DNA of 64,000 nt from Endozoicomonas elysicola. Its GTDB lineage: Bacteria; Pseudomonadota; Gammaproteobacteria; Pseudomonadales; Endozoicomonadaceae. Within the stretch, counting starts at the first letter, position 1, and each line of letters begins with the position of its first letter. This document shows positions 1-9,005 of the stretch, in pieces. The position numbers and the translations under genes were made by a program. The notes under the pieces were generated by a model. It was not told where the DNA came from and made no database searches. It saw only the letters and a list, made by a program, of their open reading frames with translations. The DNA is taken from positions 1,937,825 through 2,001,824 of the forward strand of contig NZ_JOJP01000001.1 in the NCBI RefSeq assembly GCF_000710775.1, read 5' to 3'.

Positions 1-1355
1 CAATACAGGCCAAAACTGCACTTATTAATAAGACGGCTACCTTGATTCGTGATATTCCAGAAGAAGTTTTTGCTAATGAACAAATTAAAGGTGGTCTCGT
101 AGCGGCTATCGGTGAAGAACAGGATTCACTGGCCTTGATTGAAGAAGGTGGTTGGACTTCGGATAAAGAGTACGGAAAAGTTGGAGAGAAAGAAGTTAAT
201 TTAGATGGTTTTATTCGTTCTGGTGACATTCTTGGTGATCTGGGGGTCAATGTCACGGGGGCTCAAGCCAACCCAATACCTGACCTTGTGCCGACTCAGG
301 ATACCGCTGTAAGTCCACTGCCTGACCTTGTGCCGACTCAGGATACCGCTGTAAGTCCACTGCCTGACCTTGTGCCGACTCAGGATACAGCTGTAAGTCC
401 ACTGCCTGACCTTGTACCGAGTCAGGATACCGCTGTAAGTCCAATGCCTGATATTGTACCAACCCAAAAAGCACAGGTTGAAGCTTCTGGCACAGTAGAT
501 AAAGTTTCTGCTGGTTCAGCAAAAAATACCACCGCGGAGGTTTCAGCAAAGGGCAGTATCGATGGGCTTCCCGATAAGGAGCTTATAAAAAGGCAGGATG
601 AGCTTCTGGATAAGGCTCGTGGCCTGCAAGAGAAAAAAGATACAGATTTTGTGTACGGGTGTGCTGTGACTGGTTTGGAGCACGCTCTGAATAATGATCC
701 GGATACCCTGTCGGCATTGAGTGCTGTCGCCAAGAAACGGGGTAAAGGAACATTCGCTCAAGGTCTGAAAATTGCCATTACTCCAGAGGGAAGTGGGAAG
801 GAATTAAAGCTTATTCCTCCAGATAAAGAAGCGCTTCGAGCATGGCAGGCACAGAATCCAGATAAGAGTGTTGCTGACCTTGTTCAGACAGCAATCGATG
901 TTTTGAAAAATAATCGTGACTCAGGCTTCGATCTGGAAAAAATAAATAATGAGCTTGCCAGCCTTAAAGGGGCTATTTCTGATATAGACTCGAGAATAAG
1001 AAAATCTCACTATACAAAATCTTTGAAAAATGCCTTTAAAAACCCAAGGAAGGAGCCATTGTTGCGTCAACCTGGGGTCGATACTTTTGACAATATAGAG
1101 TCTTCTCACAAATTTAGAATCAGGGCGGATCAGAGGTCTGTGGGTGAAATCAAAGCTGAAGCTGATACGCCAGAAAAAAATGGTGTCGCTGCTCAAAAAG
1201 AAAAAGTCGATGCGGCTTCAAAAGATCAGCAAATAGAACCGGTTATGGGCAATCAGTGGCGGATGCCAACATACACTGGGTTTGATAATCCTTCTGTTGG
1301 GGATATAACACCATTTGAGGATAAAGATGGTGATGGCTATATGATGGATGACTAA
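1..1355 (+). CDS. 5'-truncated hypothetical protein with 14-residue tandem repeats, putative T3SS substrate
   Basis: The reading frame is already open at the left edge (first full codon at base 3), so the true start lies outside the window; a TTG at 42 is only an internal codon. At least 450 residues are visible. The protein is hydrophilic, with no membrane segment and no signal peptide in the visible part. Residues from base 273 to 482 form five 14-residue repeats of the type PLPDLVPTQDTAVS. The middle and C-terminal parts are charged and rich in helix-forming residues, and the end is acidic (FEDKDGDGYMMDD). It sits directly before a CesT-like chaperone and sctI-J-K-L, so a secreted effector, translocator-associated or regulatory T3SS protein is the best inference. 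I do not recognise the family. Confidence 0.6.
   Translation, partial: IQAKTALINKTATLIRDIPEEVFANEQIKGGLVAAIGEEQDSLALIEEGGWTSDKEYGKVGEKEVNLDGFIRSGDILGDLGVNVTGAQANPIPDLVPTQDTAVSPLPDLVPTQDTAVSPLPDLVPTQDTAVSPLPDLVPSQDTAVSPMPDIVPTQKAQVEASGTVDKVSAGSAKNTTAEVSAKGSIDGLPDKELIKRQDELLDKARGLQEKKDTDFVYGCAVTGLEHALNNDPDTLSALSAVAKKRGKGTFAQGLKIAITPEGSGKELKLIPPDKEALRAWQAQNPDKSVADLVQTAIDVLKNNRDSGFDLEKINNELASLKGAISDIDSRIRKSHYTKSLKNAFKNPRKEPLLRQPGVDTFDNIESSHKFRIRADQRSVGEIKAEADTPEKNGVAAQKEKVDAASKDQQIEPVMGNQWRMPTYTGFDNPSVGDITPFEDKDGDGYMMDD
273..482 (+). repeat. Five 42-bp tandem repeats inside a coding region
   Basis: Units begin at 273, 315, 357, 399 and 441. The first four differ at only a few bases; the fifth is diverged (PMPDIVPTQKAQVE). 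Each unit encodes proline-aspartate-leucine-valine-proline followed by TQDTAVS. The unit length is a multiple of three, so copy-number change alters protein length without a frameshift. The near identity of units 1-4 suggests recent expansion. Confidence 0.95.
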
Positions 1356-1404
1356 GTCATTCATGTACGTTTTATAATAAAAACTGATTTCTGGAGAGAG
1401 CACC

Positions 1405-1773
1405 ATGGACTGGCGCAATAATGTAATCACTGAATTAGGTGAGGGCATGGGTATCAGAGGACTTGATTTTGGCGATACCGGCGTTGTCTGCTTTCAGATT
1501 GAAGGGGCAGGCTCTCTCTATATGGAGCAGAAAGAAGACGGTATTTTGATGTATCTGGTTCGAGAAATGGATAGTTTCAATAGTTTGCCAATTTTAGAGC
1601 GCGCACTGGCAGAGTGCCATTATAAAAAAAGCTTCCCCTATCCTTTACAGGTAGGTGTTCAAGAGAACCAGCTGTTTATCTGCTTATTTATTCATGATGT
1701 CGATTTCAACCGACCAAGCGTAGAAAGTGCAATGCAGTTTCTGATGAATAAGGTGGATGAGCTAAAATTATAA
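1405..1773 (+). CDS. CesT/Tir-type class I T3SS chaperone
   Basis: A 122-residue acidic protein with the size and pattern of class I T3SS chaperones (CesT/SycE fold): an N-terminal helix, then a strand pattern around VVCFQIEGAGSLYMEQ, a central helix region and a C-terminal amphipathic helix (ESAMQFLMNKVDEL). The start is set by GGAGAG seven bases before the ATG. It lies 49 bp after the truncated repeat protein and before sctI, so it may escort that protein to the export apparatus. Family membership is inferred from length, composition and context; no catalytic motif is expected. It might instead chaperone a substrate encoded left of the window. Confidence 0.6.
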   Translation: MDWRNNVITELGEGMGIRGLDFGDTGVVCFQIEGAGSLYMEQKEDGILMYLVREMDSFNSLPILERALAECHYKKSFPYPLQVGVQENQLFICLFIHDVDFNRPSVESAMQFLMNKVDELKL

Positions 1774-1805
1774 ATGAAATAAATAAAAAATATAAAAAGC
1801 TGTAG

Positions 1806-1890
1806 CAGGCTCTGCTGACATAAGTATTCTTTCTCAGCATCAAGCCAGGATGCTTCTGGTTAGGCGTAAGAGCACAGGCATGCTAATGCC
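1806..1890. repeat. Fragment of a dispersed intergenic repeat (left end only)
   Basis: About 80 bp here (from GGCTCTG, TGACATAAG, through AAGCCAGGATGCTTCTGG and GCGTAAGAGCACAGG) match bases 15713-15792 at roughly three quarters of positions by eye. The 15713 copy is the left end of a longer inverted-repeat element; here only that left part is recognisable and similarity stops near 1890. It fills most of the gap between the chaperone gene and sctI and looks like a decayed mobile-element remnant. Confidence 0.7.
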
Positions 1891-1962
1891 AGTAGATCCT
1901 AAAGCAGCAAAGAGGATTTATAAGTACCTCAAACCAATAAATAATGAACAGAGGTTACTATC

Positions 1963-2394
1963 ATGGCGGACAATCTTATCAAGACGGGTGATCTTGCCGA
2001 TAAGGCTTTGGAAAAAACGCAGGAAGGCTTTGCCAATCCTGATCAACCTGAAGAAGGGGCCGCGGGACGTTTTGCTGAGCTGGTATCTGGGCAAACGCCG
2101 GATGAGGCTGTACAGGCAGCAAATTTCAAGCCCATAGAAGTGACTGCAAACCCCGATGCACCAGCCCTGACACTGGGAGATAAGGTGCTTAAAGGCATGC
2201 AGGGGCTCAGGGATCATGTGGAAAGCAGGGCTGATTTGGTGAAAATGCATCTGGCACCTGGTGAGGCTATGGGTATGAAGGATATGTTTAAGACCCAAAT
2301 GGCTATGACTAACCTGATGATCACCGAAGATTATATCGGAAAAATTGTCAGTAAGAGCACTCAGACATTCGATACACTGTTACGTAATCAATAA
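1963..2394 (+). CDS. sctI: T3SS inner rod protein SctI (YscI family)
   Basis: A 143-residue protein whose C-terminal 80 residues match the YscI/PrgJ inner-rod pattern: LGDKVLKGMQGLRDHVE, then MKDMFKTQMAMTNLMITED and the family-typical end IGKIVSKSTQTFDTLLRNQ. The rod polymerises inside the basal body and anchors the needle. The N-terminal half is longer and more acidic than in Yersinia YscI (about 115 residues). The start has GAGG nine bases upstream. Its position before sctJ-K-L reproduces the Ysc gene order I-J-K-L. Confidence 0.85.
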   Translation: MADNLIKTGDLADKALEKTQEGFANPDQPEEGAAGRFAELVSGQTPDEAVQAANFKPIEVTANPDAPALTLGDKVLKGMQGLRDHVESRADLVKMHLAPGEAMGMKDMFKTQMAMTNLMITEDYIGKIVSKSTQTFDTLLRNQ

Positions 2395-2448
2395 ATCATA
2401 AGTATCCAGACATATTGGATTCATATGACTGGGTGCTGATGTATCTAT

Positions 2449-2484
2449 AAGCTGAAGGAAAACCTGATGATTTTCTTTCAGCTT
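2449..2484 (+). terminator. Stem-loop between sctI and sctJ
   Basis: A 14-bp stem (AAGCTGAAGGAAAA pairing with TTTTCTTTCAGCTT, one G-U pair) with an 8-base loop lies in the 204-bp gap between sctI and sctJ. There is no long U tract after it, so it may be an attenuator or RNA-stability element rather than a full terminator. It could make the rod protein more abundant than the basal-body proteins. Confidence 0.55.
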
Positions 2485-2598
2485 CCCTCCTTAACTATAT
2501 CTTTCGAAACTATACTCTGAAAATTATAATTTTTCTCTTCAACTGGCCGTTAAAAGTAAGAGCAATAAATATTTTAACGTGCATAAGGTTGGCTCGTC

Positions 2599-3390
2599 AT
2601 GAAACAGGGGTTTGTCCAGAGCTTTAGATATACAGTGCTGTGTCTCTTCAGCCTTTTATTGTTGGGGTGTAAAGTCGAGCTTTATTCCGGGCTTGATGAG
2701 AAAGAAGGCAACGAAATGCTGGCTATTCTCATCGATAATGATATTCCCAGTGAAAAACTGGTGGATAAAGATAAGATAGTCACCATCATGGTTGACGGGA
2801 GTGATGTTTCAAGATCTGTTAAGGTATTGAACAGCTTGGGTTTTCCAAAAGAAAAGTATTCATCAATAGGTGATATTTTCCCAAAAGACGGGCTGATCTC
2901 ATCGCCAACGGAAGAACGAGCTCGATATACCTACTCAATGTCTCAGGAGCTGTCCTCAACCTTGTCAATGATTGATGGGGTGATAGTGGCCAGGGTACAT
3001 GTTGTATTACCACAGGAGCAGGACAGTCTTACCGATGTTAACTACCCGTCATCTGCTTCTATATTTATCAAGTATACCCCTGAGCTGGAGCTTGCCGGCT
3101 TGATCCCAAAAGTGAAAACCCTGGTAGCTAACAGTATTGAGGGGCTTTCCCTGGAAAAAATCACGGTTTCATTGTTCCCGGCGACACGCTTGAACTCAGG
3201 CAGTTTTGCCAAGCCATCAACAGAAACTGTGTTATTTGTTGATGTTACTCCCAACTCCGCAGGGGTTATTCGAATTGTTGTCTATTCTTTGATTCTCTTG
3301 CTGGTTTTAGCGCTTGGTGCCTGTGGCTACTTCTTCTGGATGATGGAACAGAAGAAAAAGAAGAAGAAGAAAAAATCTATTGATAGTTAA
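2599..3390 (+). CDS. sctJ: T3SS inner-membrane ring lipoprotein SctJ
   Basis: A 263-residue YscJ/PrgK/FliF-type protein. It begins with a lipoprotein signal peptide ending in LLLLGC (lipidated Cys24), followed by the diagnostic KVELYSGLDEKEGNEMLAIL. The two ring-building domains follow (IVTIMVDGSDVSRSVKVL and IDGVIVARVHVVLPQEQD). A C-terminal membrane helix (about 225-247) is followed by a run of eight lysines in the cytoplasmic tail. It forms the inner-membrane ring of the basal body together with SctD, which is not in this window. The gene is followed by an 87-bp gap and then sctK. Confidence 0.95.
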   Translation: MKQGFVQSFRYTVLCLFSLLLLGCKVELYSGLDEKEGNEMLAILIDNDIPSEKLVDKDKIVTIMVDGSDVSRSVKVLNSLGFPKEKYSSIGDIFPKDGLISSPTEERARYTYSMSQELSSTLSMIDGVIVARVHVVLPQEQDSLTDVNYPSSASIFIKYTPELELAGLIPKVKTLVANSIEGLSLEKITVSLFPATRLNSGSFAKPSTETVLFVDVTPNSAGVIRIVVYSLILLLVLALGACGYFFWMMEQKKKKKKKKSIDS

Positions 3391-3477
3391 CAGCAGAGAG
3401 ATTTTCTTAAGGCTCTGTGTGCAGTCAAACGATACAGGTGCTTGTTGAGAGTGAATGTGGTTAGAGTGAAATGACCA

Positions 3478-4170
3478 ATGAACAGTAATAATGTTTTTCA
3501 GGAATATAATGGAACAACTCTGTTCAATCATATGGTTGAGTTCAACTTATTTCCCATTCGTTATGTGCACATGAGCTGGCTGAAAACGGATGAGCATTTC
3601 AGGTTACTTAAAGGGCTTCAGTCCAGTGTGCCGGCGCAGTTTAATATATCCAGCTATTTGCTGAACAAGTTTGGTATCGCGAATGAGTTTGATTATGATT
3701 TTGGCCGCTTGGATAAAAGGGTAGTTTTTGCCAGTGCCAAAGAAATTGAGCGTCTGGCTTTTTACCTGGGACTGATACTAAACGAGGGGACTGTCCGGTC
3801 AGTCATTCGTCGGGATGAGCGTGTGGCTTTGCAAAAGTGTCTAGGGGAAGAAGCCTATCGCTTTGCAGTGAAAAAAGCACAGTTTCTCAGCAGAGCTTCG
3901 GAAAAATCCGGCCCCAGTCTGCTCATTGACTGGCAGCATCTGGACCGCTTCAAAGCGTACCTGGAAACCAATGGCCAGCAGGTTATTTCCATGGCGTTTT
4001 CTGACTTACCCGGTGCTTTTCGACAGCGATTGATTTTAAAAATGCCCAGCAGCTGGAAAAAGACATTAAGCTCCCCGGATGCGGGGGGGCTGAGTAAAGC
4101 TCAATGTGTGAAGTTACTGGTAAAAACGCATAAAGAGGTGAATGGACAGTGGCGGCACCTGTTATCCTGA
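3478..4170 (+). CDS. sctK: T3SS sorting platform accessory protein SctK
   Basis: A 230-residue soluble protein with weak YscK/OrgA character: an N-terminal FNLFPIRYVHMSWL segment, and a central YLGLILNEGTVRSVIRRDE region that resembles the conserved stretch of YscK. It would bridge the cytoplasmic sorting platform (SctQ, SctL, SctN) to the basal body. SctK sequences diverge strongly, so the call rests on length, this motif and its place between sctJ and sctL. The 3' end overlaps the sctL start by 22 bp, which suggests translational coupling. Confidence 0.75.
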   Translation: MNSNNVFQEYNGTTLFNHMVEFNLFPIRYVHMSWLKTDEHFRLLKGLQSSVPAQFNISSYLLNKFGIANEFDYDFGRLDKRVVFASAKEIERLAFYLGLILNEGTVRSVIRRDERVALQKCLGEEAYRFAVKKAQFLSRASEKSGPSLLIDWQHLDRFKAYLETNGQQVISMAFSDLPGAFRQRLILKMPSSWKKTLSSPDAGGLSKAQCVKLLVKTHKEVNGQWRHLLS

Positions 4171-4808
4171 ATAATGTCCAGCTTGAGCTGGATCCAACCT
4201 GCAAGGTTCTCAAGGCTGATGACTACGTTGTCTATCTTGAGGCACAGGAAATTATTAAGGCTGCCCAGCAGCAGGCTGCGGGTATTGCTGAGGAAGCCCG
4301 CAAGGCGTATGAGCATGAAAAAAAGCGGGGGTATCAGGATGGTATGGCTCAAAGTAAGGCTGAACAGACTGATCATATGTTGAAAGTGGTCAGCAGAACC
4401 ATCAACTATCTCTCCGATATTGAAGATACGCTTGCGAACATTCTGTTGTCCGGTGTTAAAAAGATCATAGGTGAGTTTAACCAGGAAGATCTTGCCATCA
4501 GTCTGGTCAAAAATGCGCTTCAGCATGTCAGAAATGAGAAGCACGTAACTATTCGTATACCGCCTGCACAATACAGTGCCGTACAGGCGCGACTGAATAT
4601 GATACTGGCAGACTATAAAGGGGTTGGTTTCATTGACCTTGTTGCCGACCCACGACTTGCAGTTGGTGACTGCATTATGGAGAGTGAAATTGGGGTTGTC
4701 GATGCCAGCGTTGACGTTCAGTTACTGGCATTACAGAAGCGGTTTGACAGCCTCAAATCCATCGCTGCTCGTACCCGGGAAGCTGAAGTGGCTAATAAGG
4801 CCCCGTGA
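4149..4808 (+). CDS. sctL: T3SS ATPase stator SctL (YscL/FliH family)
   Basis: A 219-residue protein with the FliH/YscL layout: a short N-terminal strand, a long charged helix with the glycine pattern RGYQDGMAQSKAEQ (about residues 58-71), and the conserved C-terminal ESEIGVVDASVDVQLLAL. It binds the SctN ATPase and SctQ and regulates ATPase activity at the base of the injectisome. The start is a GTG inside sctK preceded by GAGG. This is the last gene of the block; sctN, sctQ and other core genes do not follow and must lie elsewhere. Confidence 0.9.
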   Translation: MAAPVILNNVQLELDPTCKVLKADDYVVYLEAQEIIKAAQQQAAGIAEEARKAYEHEKKRGYQDGMAQSKAEQTDHMLKVVSRTINYLSDIEDTLANILLSGVKKIIGEFNQEDLAISLVKNALQHVRNEKHVTIRIPPAQYSAVQARLNMILADYKGVGFIDLVADPRLAVGDCIMESEIGVVDASVDVQLLALQKRFDSLKSIAARTREAEVANKAP

Positions 4809-4945
4809 TGAGTTCTGGAAATAAATAACGTACTGAACTTTACTATATTCATTTTTGAAATAAGCAGAATTTACCTGCAATTCAGACTGACTTTGTCCAA
4901 CAGGACATAAATAGGCAAGCATCTTTGCTAAATTCCCCTATCTTT

Positions 4946-4970
4946 ATCACTGAAATTTATAATCAGTGAT
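4946..4970 (+). promoter_or_regulatory. Palindrome enclosing a -10-like TATAAT before the amino acid permease
   Basis: The arms ATCACTGA (4946-4953) and TCAGTGAT (4963-4970) form a perfect 8-bp inverted repeat with a 9-base spacer. TATAAT lies at 4958-4963, between and touching the arms. The repeat ends 11 bases before the permease ATG. It could be a repressor operator over the promoter, or a hairpin near the ribosome binding site. It does not match the TyrR box consensus. Confidence 0.45.
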
Positions 4971-4981
4971 GGTGCTCGCTT

Positions 4982-6178
4982 ATGTCTGAACCAAGTCGTT
5001 CCACCGTAATTGGCAGTGCTTTGATTTTGGCTGGAACGGCAATAGGAGCAGGCATGCTGGCATTGCCATTGGTATCAGCGAGTACCGGATTGATACCCGT
5101 AATCATTCTTTTTCTGGTAACAGCATTCTTTGCCGTAATTTCCGCCTTATATGCTTTTGAGGCCAATGTAGCCATTAAACCAGGCTGTAATTTGTACACA
5201 ATGGCGAGCAGAACGCTGGGGCGTATTGGTAAAGTTCTCTCGGCTATTGCGCCACTTGGTCTTTTTTATGCGCTGATGTCTGCTTATTTCTCGGGAGGAG
5301 GGTCATTACTGGCACAGTATGTTCAGGTTGCTATTCCAGGGGCATCTTCTCAATTGTGTGTGATTCTGTTTGCCCTGATTGCTGGTGCGTTTGTCTATTA
5401 CAGTACCCGGGCAGTGGACCTTATCAACAGAATTTTCTTCAGTTTGATGATTATCACTTTCATACTTGCACTGATTTCTCTGGCTCCATCGGTGCGTTAT
5501 GAGAGCATGACTCATTCGACAGATGTCGGGTATTTCTCACTGATGGCAGCGCTGCCTGTGATATTTACTTCATTTGGTTACCATGGTGGTATACCCAGTA
5601 TCATCATCTATCAGAGAAAGCAGCTGGCACATATTCCTCTTATCTTTTTACTGGCTACGTTGATTCCATTAACCGTCTATACGCTGTGGTTGATTGCAGT
5701 AATGGGGATTCTGCCAGAAGCAACATTACTGCAAGTCAGCCAGTCTTCCGGAGCAACCGCCCATTTAATCTCTGAATTAAGCCGAGATGATGACATGCAT
5801 ACTATCTTGTATCTGTTTTCTGACCTGGCTCTTTTAACTTCGGTACTGGGGGTTGCCCTAGGCCTGTTTGACTATCTTGCCAATTTACTGCAGCGTGCAG
5901 ATACCCGTATTCATCGATTACAAACCGCTCTGGTGACTTTTATTCCTCCGGTAATTTTTGCCATTATGTTTCCGGATGGTTTTGTTGCAGCGTTAGGTTA
6001 TGCAGCAATTGCTCTGGCAATACTGGCAATACTGCTGCCTACCGCAATGGTTTATGTACTCAGGAAAAATACAGAATACAAAAATTCGTTCCGGGCTCCA
6101 GGTGGAGTTGTTTTGATGTCTCTATGCTTTTTATTTGGTTGTATTGTCATCCTGTCTCAGCTTATCTCCAGGCTATAG
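4982..6178 (+). CDS. Aromatic amino acid permease, HAAAP family (TyrP/Mtr-like)
   Basis: A 398-residue inner-membrane transporter with about 11 hydrophobic segments. The N-terminus (GSALILAGTAIGAGMLALPL) is the family signature of the hydroxy/aromatic amino acid permeases TyrP, Mtr and TnaB, and the length fits (about 400). It should import tyrosine or tryptophan by proton symport; the exact substrate cannot be read from sequence. It stands alone, with a palindrome just upstream and frdABCD 290 bp downstream. Confidence 0.85.
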   Translation: MSEPSRSTVIGSALILAGTAIGAGMLALPLVSASTGLIPVIILFLVTAFFAVISALYAFEANVAIKPGCNLYTMASRTLGRIGKVLSAIAPLGLFYALMSAYFSGGGSLLAQYVQVAIPGASSQLCVILFALIAGAFVYYSTRAVDLINRIFFSLMIITFILALISLAPSVRYESMTHSTDVGYFSLMAALPVIFTSFGYHGGIPSIIIYQRKQLAHIPLIFLLATLIPLTVYTLWLIAVMGILPEATLLQVSQSSGATAHLISELSRDDDMHTILYLFSDLALLTSVLGVALGLFDYLANLLQRADTRIHRLQTALVTFIPPVIFAIMFPDGFVAALGYAAIALAILAILLPTAMVYVLRKNTEYKNSFRAPGGVVLMSLCFLFGCIVILSQLISRL

Positions 6179-6469
6179 GTTTTTTTACGTAATCTTGGTG
6201 AGTGGAGCGAAGTTGTTTGAGGTTTAAAAAGTATACCTGCCTACCGCAAAATGATTGCTGTTGTTTATAGTGATTACTCCTATATCTCCATATATAAAAT
6301 ATGGTTTTTCCGAAACATTGATTTATTTTTGTTCTATGTCAATGGCATTGATTTTGGGGTTATATAAACTCTTGTCCTAGATTTTTAACCCTTCTCTAAT
6401 TATTCGATTTAGCCAGTTCTCTGGCTATCCCTGTTTGGGGTAGTGGTGAATGGTGATAGAGGTTTGCGT
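6179..6469 (+). promoter_or_regulatory. Intergenic leader of the frd operon
   Basis: This 291-bp AT-rich gap carries no gene. It should contain the frd promoter. I looked for an FNR box (TTGAT-N4-ATCAA) and found only half-site-like TTGAT runs near 6318 and 6349, not a convincing palindrome. A short T run follows the permease stop without a clear stem. Confidence 0.4.
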
Positions 6470-8245
6470 ATGCAGGTCATAAAGGCTGATGTAGCCATTG
6501 TCGGTGCCGGAGGTGCCGGTCTTCGGGCTGCGATTGCCGTTGCAGAAAAAAATCCTGAACTAAAGGTAGCACTGATTTCCAAAGTGTATCCCATGAGAAG
6601 TCATACCGTTGCGGCTGAAGGTGGTTCTGCCGGGGTGGTTCAGGATCATGATTCTCTGGAAAATCATTTTGTTGACACCGTTGCGGGTGGTGACTGGCTA
6701 TGTGATCAGGATGTAGTGGACTATTTTGTGTCCCATGCCACAGAAGAGATGATCCAGCTGGAGCACTGGGGTTGCCCATGGAACCGTAAGCCGGATGGCG
6801 ACGTGAACGTTCGTGCCTTTGGTGGTATGAAAATAGAGCGTACCTGGTTTGCTGCAGACAAGTCTGGCTTCCATATGCTCCATACACTCTTCCAGACTTC
6901 CACTCAGTACCCATCAATTGAGCGTTACGACGAGTATTTCGCCACTGATCTGATTATGGAAGATGGTCGTGCTCAGGGTGTTGTAGCGATCGAAGTGAAA
7001 ACCGGGGAACCTAAAGTATTCCTAGCGAAATCTGTAGTACTGGCAACAGGCGGCTCTGGTCGTATTTTCCGTTTTAACACCAATGGTGCCATTGTAACCG
7101 GCGATGGTCATGCCATGGCTCTGCGTGCGGGTGCGCCTCTGCGCGACATGGAATTTGTCCAGTATCACCCAACTGGCCTGCCAGGCTCTGGTGTTCTGAT
7201 GACCGAAGGTTGTCGTGGTGAAGGCGGTATTCTGCTGAACAAGGATGGTTATCGTTATCTTCAGGATTACGGTCTGGGACCAGAGACACCAGTTGGTCAG
7301 CCAAAGAACAAATACATGGAGCTGGGTCCACGGGACAAGCTTTCTCAGGCTTTCTGGCAGGAGCAGCGTAAAGGTCGCACCATTGATACGCCGCTGGGTG
7401 ATGCCGTTCACTTGGACCTGCGTCATCTGGGTGAACAGAAACTGATGGAGCGTCTGCCTCTGATCTGTTCCCTGGCGAAAAACTACCTGGGTGTTGATCC
7501 GGTTCATCAGCCAATTCCGGTTCGTCCTGCTGTTCATTACACCATGGGTGGTGTTAGAGCGGATATTAACTGTGCTACTGATCTGGCGGGTCTGTTTGCT
7601 GCTGGTGAATGTGCCAGCGTGGGTATGCACGGTGCTAACCGTCTGGGTTCAAACTCTCTGGCAGAGACTGTGGTTTTCGGTAAGGTTGCCGGTGAAAGTG
7701 CGGCTGATTTTGCCAGTCAGAACGTGATGTCTGATGAAAGTAAATTGCTGGATCAGGCAAAAGCGCACTTGGCAGCCATTGAAAGCCTGCGCAACGCAAA
7801 CGGCACTGAAAAGGCATCTCACTTGCGTCACGAAATGGTGAAAGCCATGGAAGACAGTTTTGGTATTTACCGGGTTGGCGAAGAGATGCAGGCCGGTCTG
7901 GACAAAATCTCTGAACTTCGTGACCGTTTCAGAAACGTTAAGGTAGAAGACAAGAGCAAGGTATTTAACACCGAATTGTTGCAGGCTTTCGAACTGCAAA
8001 GTTCTCTGATGGTCGCTGAGTGTATGGCTATTGGTGGTGTTGAGCGTAAAGAATCCCGTGGTGCGCATCAGCGTATTGATGGCTTTGAAGCCCGTGATGA
8101 TGTCAACTTCCTGAAACACTCCATCACCTTCTTCAATGGTGATGCCAAGCCGCGTCTGGAATATGAAGACGTTAATGTAACCCGCTTCCAGCCAGAAGAG
8201 CGTGTGTATGGCGCGGCGGCTGAGAAAAATGGTGAAGGGAAGTAA
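6470..8245 (+). CDS. frdA: Fumarate reductase flavoprotein subunit
   Basis: A 591-residue flavoprotein closely resembling E. coli FrdA along its length. It carries the FAD-binding [10 protein letters not shown] (about residues 12-21), the flavin-attaching histidine in [11 protein letters not shown] (His45), and the active-site stretches [23 protein letters not shown] and HYTMGG. It reduces fumarate to succinate with electrons from menaquinol in anaerobic respiration, on the inner face of the membrane. The ATG at 6470 has AGAGG at a good distance and matches the E. coli start; an upstream in-frame GTG at 6443 is less likely. First gene of frdABCD. Confidence 0.97.
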   Translation: MQVIKADVAIVGAGGAGLRAAIAVAEKNPELKVALISKVYPMRSHTVAAEGGSAGVVQDHDSLENHFVDTVAGGDWLCDQDVVDYFVSHATEEMIQLEHWGCPWNRKPDGDVNVRAFGGMKIERTWFAADKSGFHMLHTLFQTSTQYPSIERYDEYFATDLIMEDGRAQGVVAIEVKTGEPKVFLAKSVVLATGGSGRIFRFNTNGAIVTGDGHAMALRAGAPLRDMEFVQYHPTGLPGSGVLMTEGCRGEGGILLNKDGYRYLQDYGLGPETPVGQPKNKYMELGPRDKLSQAFWQEQRKGRTIDTPLGDAVHLDLRHLGEQKLMERLPLICSLAKNYLGVDPVHQPIPVRPAVHYTMGGVRADINCATDLAGLFAAGECASVGMHGANRLGSNSLAETVVFGKVAGESAADFASQNVMSDESKLLDQAKAHLAAIESLRNANGTEKASHLRHEMVKAMEDSFGIYRVGEEMQAGLDKISELRDRFRNVKVEDKSKVFNTELLQAFELQSSLMVAECMAIGGVERKESRGAHQRIDGFEARDDVNFLKHSITFFNGDAKPRLEYEDVNVTRFQPEERVYGAAAEKNGEGK

Positions 8246-8255
8246 GGGGGCTGCC

Positions 8256-9005
8256 ATGAGTGATAAAACCATAACCATCGAGATTCTGCGTTACAACCCG
8301 GAAACCGATGACAAGCCAACCTTTGGCACCTTTACCATTCCTTATGTCGAAGCCTGGTCTATGCTGGATGCCCTTGAGCACATCAAGGACGAGCTGGATT
8401 CAACACTGGCCTATCGCTGGTCCTGTCGTATGGCAGTGTGTGGTAGCTGTGGCATGGTGATTAACGGTACGCCGAAGCTGGGCTGTGAAACCTTCCTGCG
8501 AGATTACTACCCGAACACAATCCGGGTTGAACCACTGGCTAACTTCCCGATTGAGAAGGATCTGGTGATTGACTCTGAAGACTTCATCAAAAAGCTGGAG
8601 TCTGTGAAGCCCTACATCATCAATGCGATGGAGAAGCCGGTTGAAGAAGGTGTGAATAAACAGACACCGGCTCAACTGGGACTGTACAAGCAGTTCTCCA
8701 TGTGCATTAACTGCATGCTCTGCTATTCCGCGTGTCCACAGATGGGCTTGAACCCATTGTTCACCGGACCGGCAGTGATTGCTCTGGGTCACCGCTACAA
8801 TCTGGATAGTCGTGATGATGGCTATGAGCAGCGAACTGAAGTGATTCAGGGCAAGAATGGCGTCTGGTCCTGTACCTTTGTGGGCTACTGTTCTGAGGTT
8901 TGCCCGAAGAATGTCGATCCGGCTGCTGCCATCAATCAGAATAAATTGCAGGGTTCCCAGGACTGGGCGCTCTCTTTCCTGATGCCACGTAAAGGAGACA
9001 AGTGA
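8256..9005 (+). CDS. frdB: Fumarate reductase iron-sulfur subunit
   Basis: A 249-residue protein with the full cluster ligand sets of Frd[23 protein letters not shown] ligands for [2Fe-2S] in the N-terminal ferredoxin domain, then [12 protein letters not shown] and [17 protein letters not shown] for the [4Fe-4S] and [3Fe-4S] clusters. It passes electrons from quinol in FrdCD to the FrdA flavin. The ATG at 8256 follows a GGGGG stretch 10 bp after the frdA stop. The stop overlaps the frdC ATG by one base (TGATG). Confidence 0.97.
   Translation: MSDKTITIEILRYNPETDDKPTFGTFTIPYVEAWSMLDALEHIKDELDSTLAYRWSCRMAVCGSCGMVINGTPKLGCETFLRDYYPNTIRVEPLANFPIEKDLVIDSEDFIKKLESVKPYIINAMEKPVEEGVNKQTPAQLGLYKQFSMCINCMLCYSACPQMGLNPLFTGPAVIALGHRYNLDSRDDGYEQRTEVIQGKNGVWSCTFVGYCSEVCPKNVDPAAAINQNKLQGSQDWALSFLMPRKGDK

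Noticed and set aside
1850-2137. Plus-strand open frame of 95 codons starting in the repeat fragment
   Set aside because: It begins in the dispersed repeat and runs through sctI in another frame; no ribosome site and no plausible protein.
4946-4970. TyrR operator upstream of the aromatic permease
   Set aside because: The palindrome does not match TGTAAA-N6-TTTACA.
6300-6440. Possible FNR box upstream of frdA
   Set aside because: Only isolated TTGAT half-sites; no matching ATCAA at the right distance.
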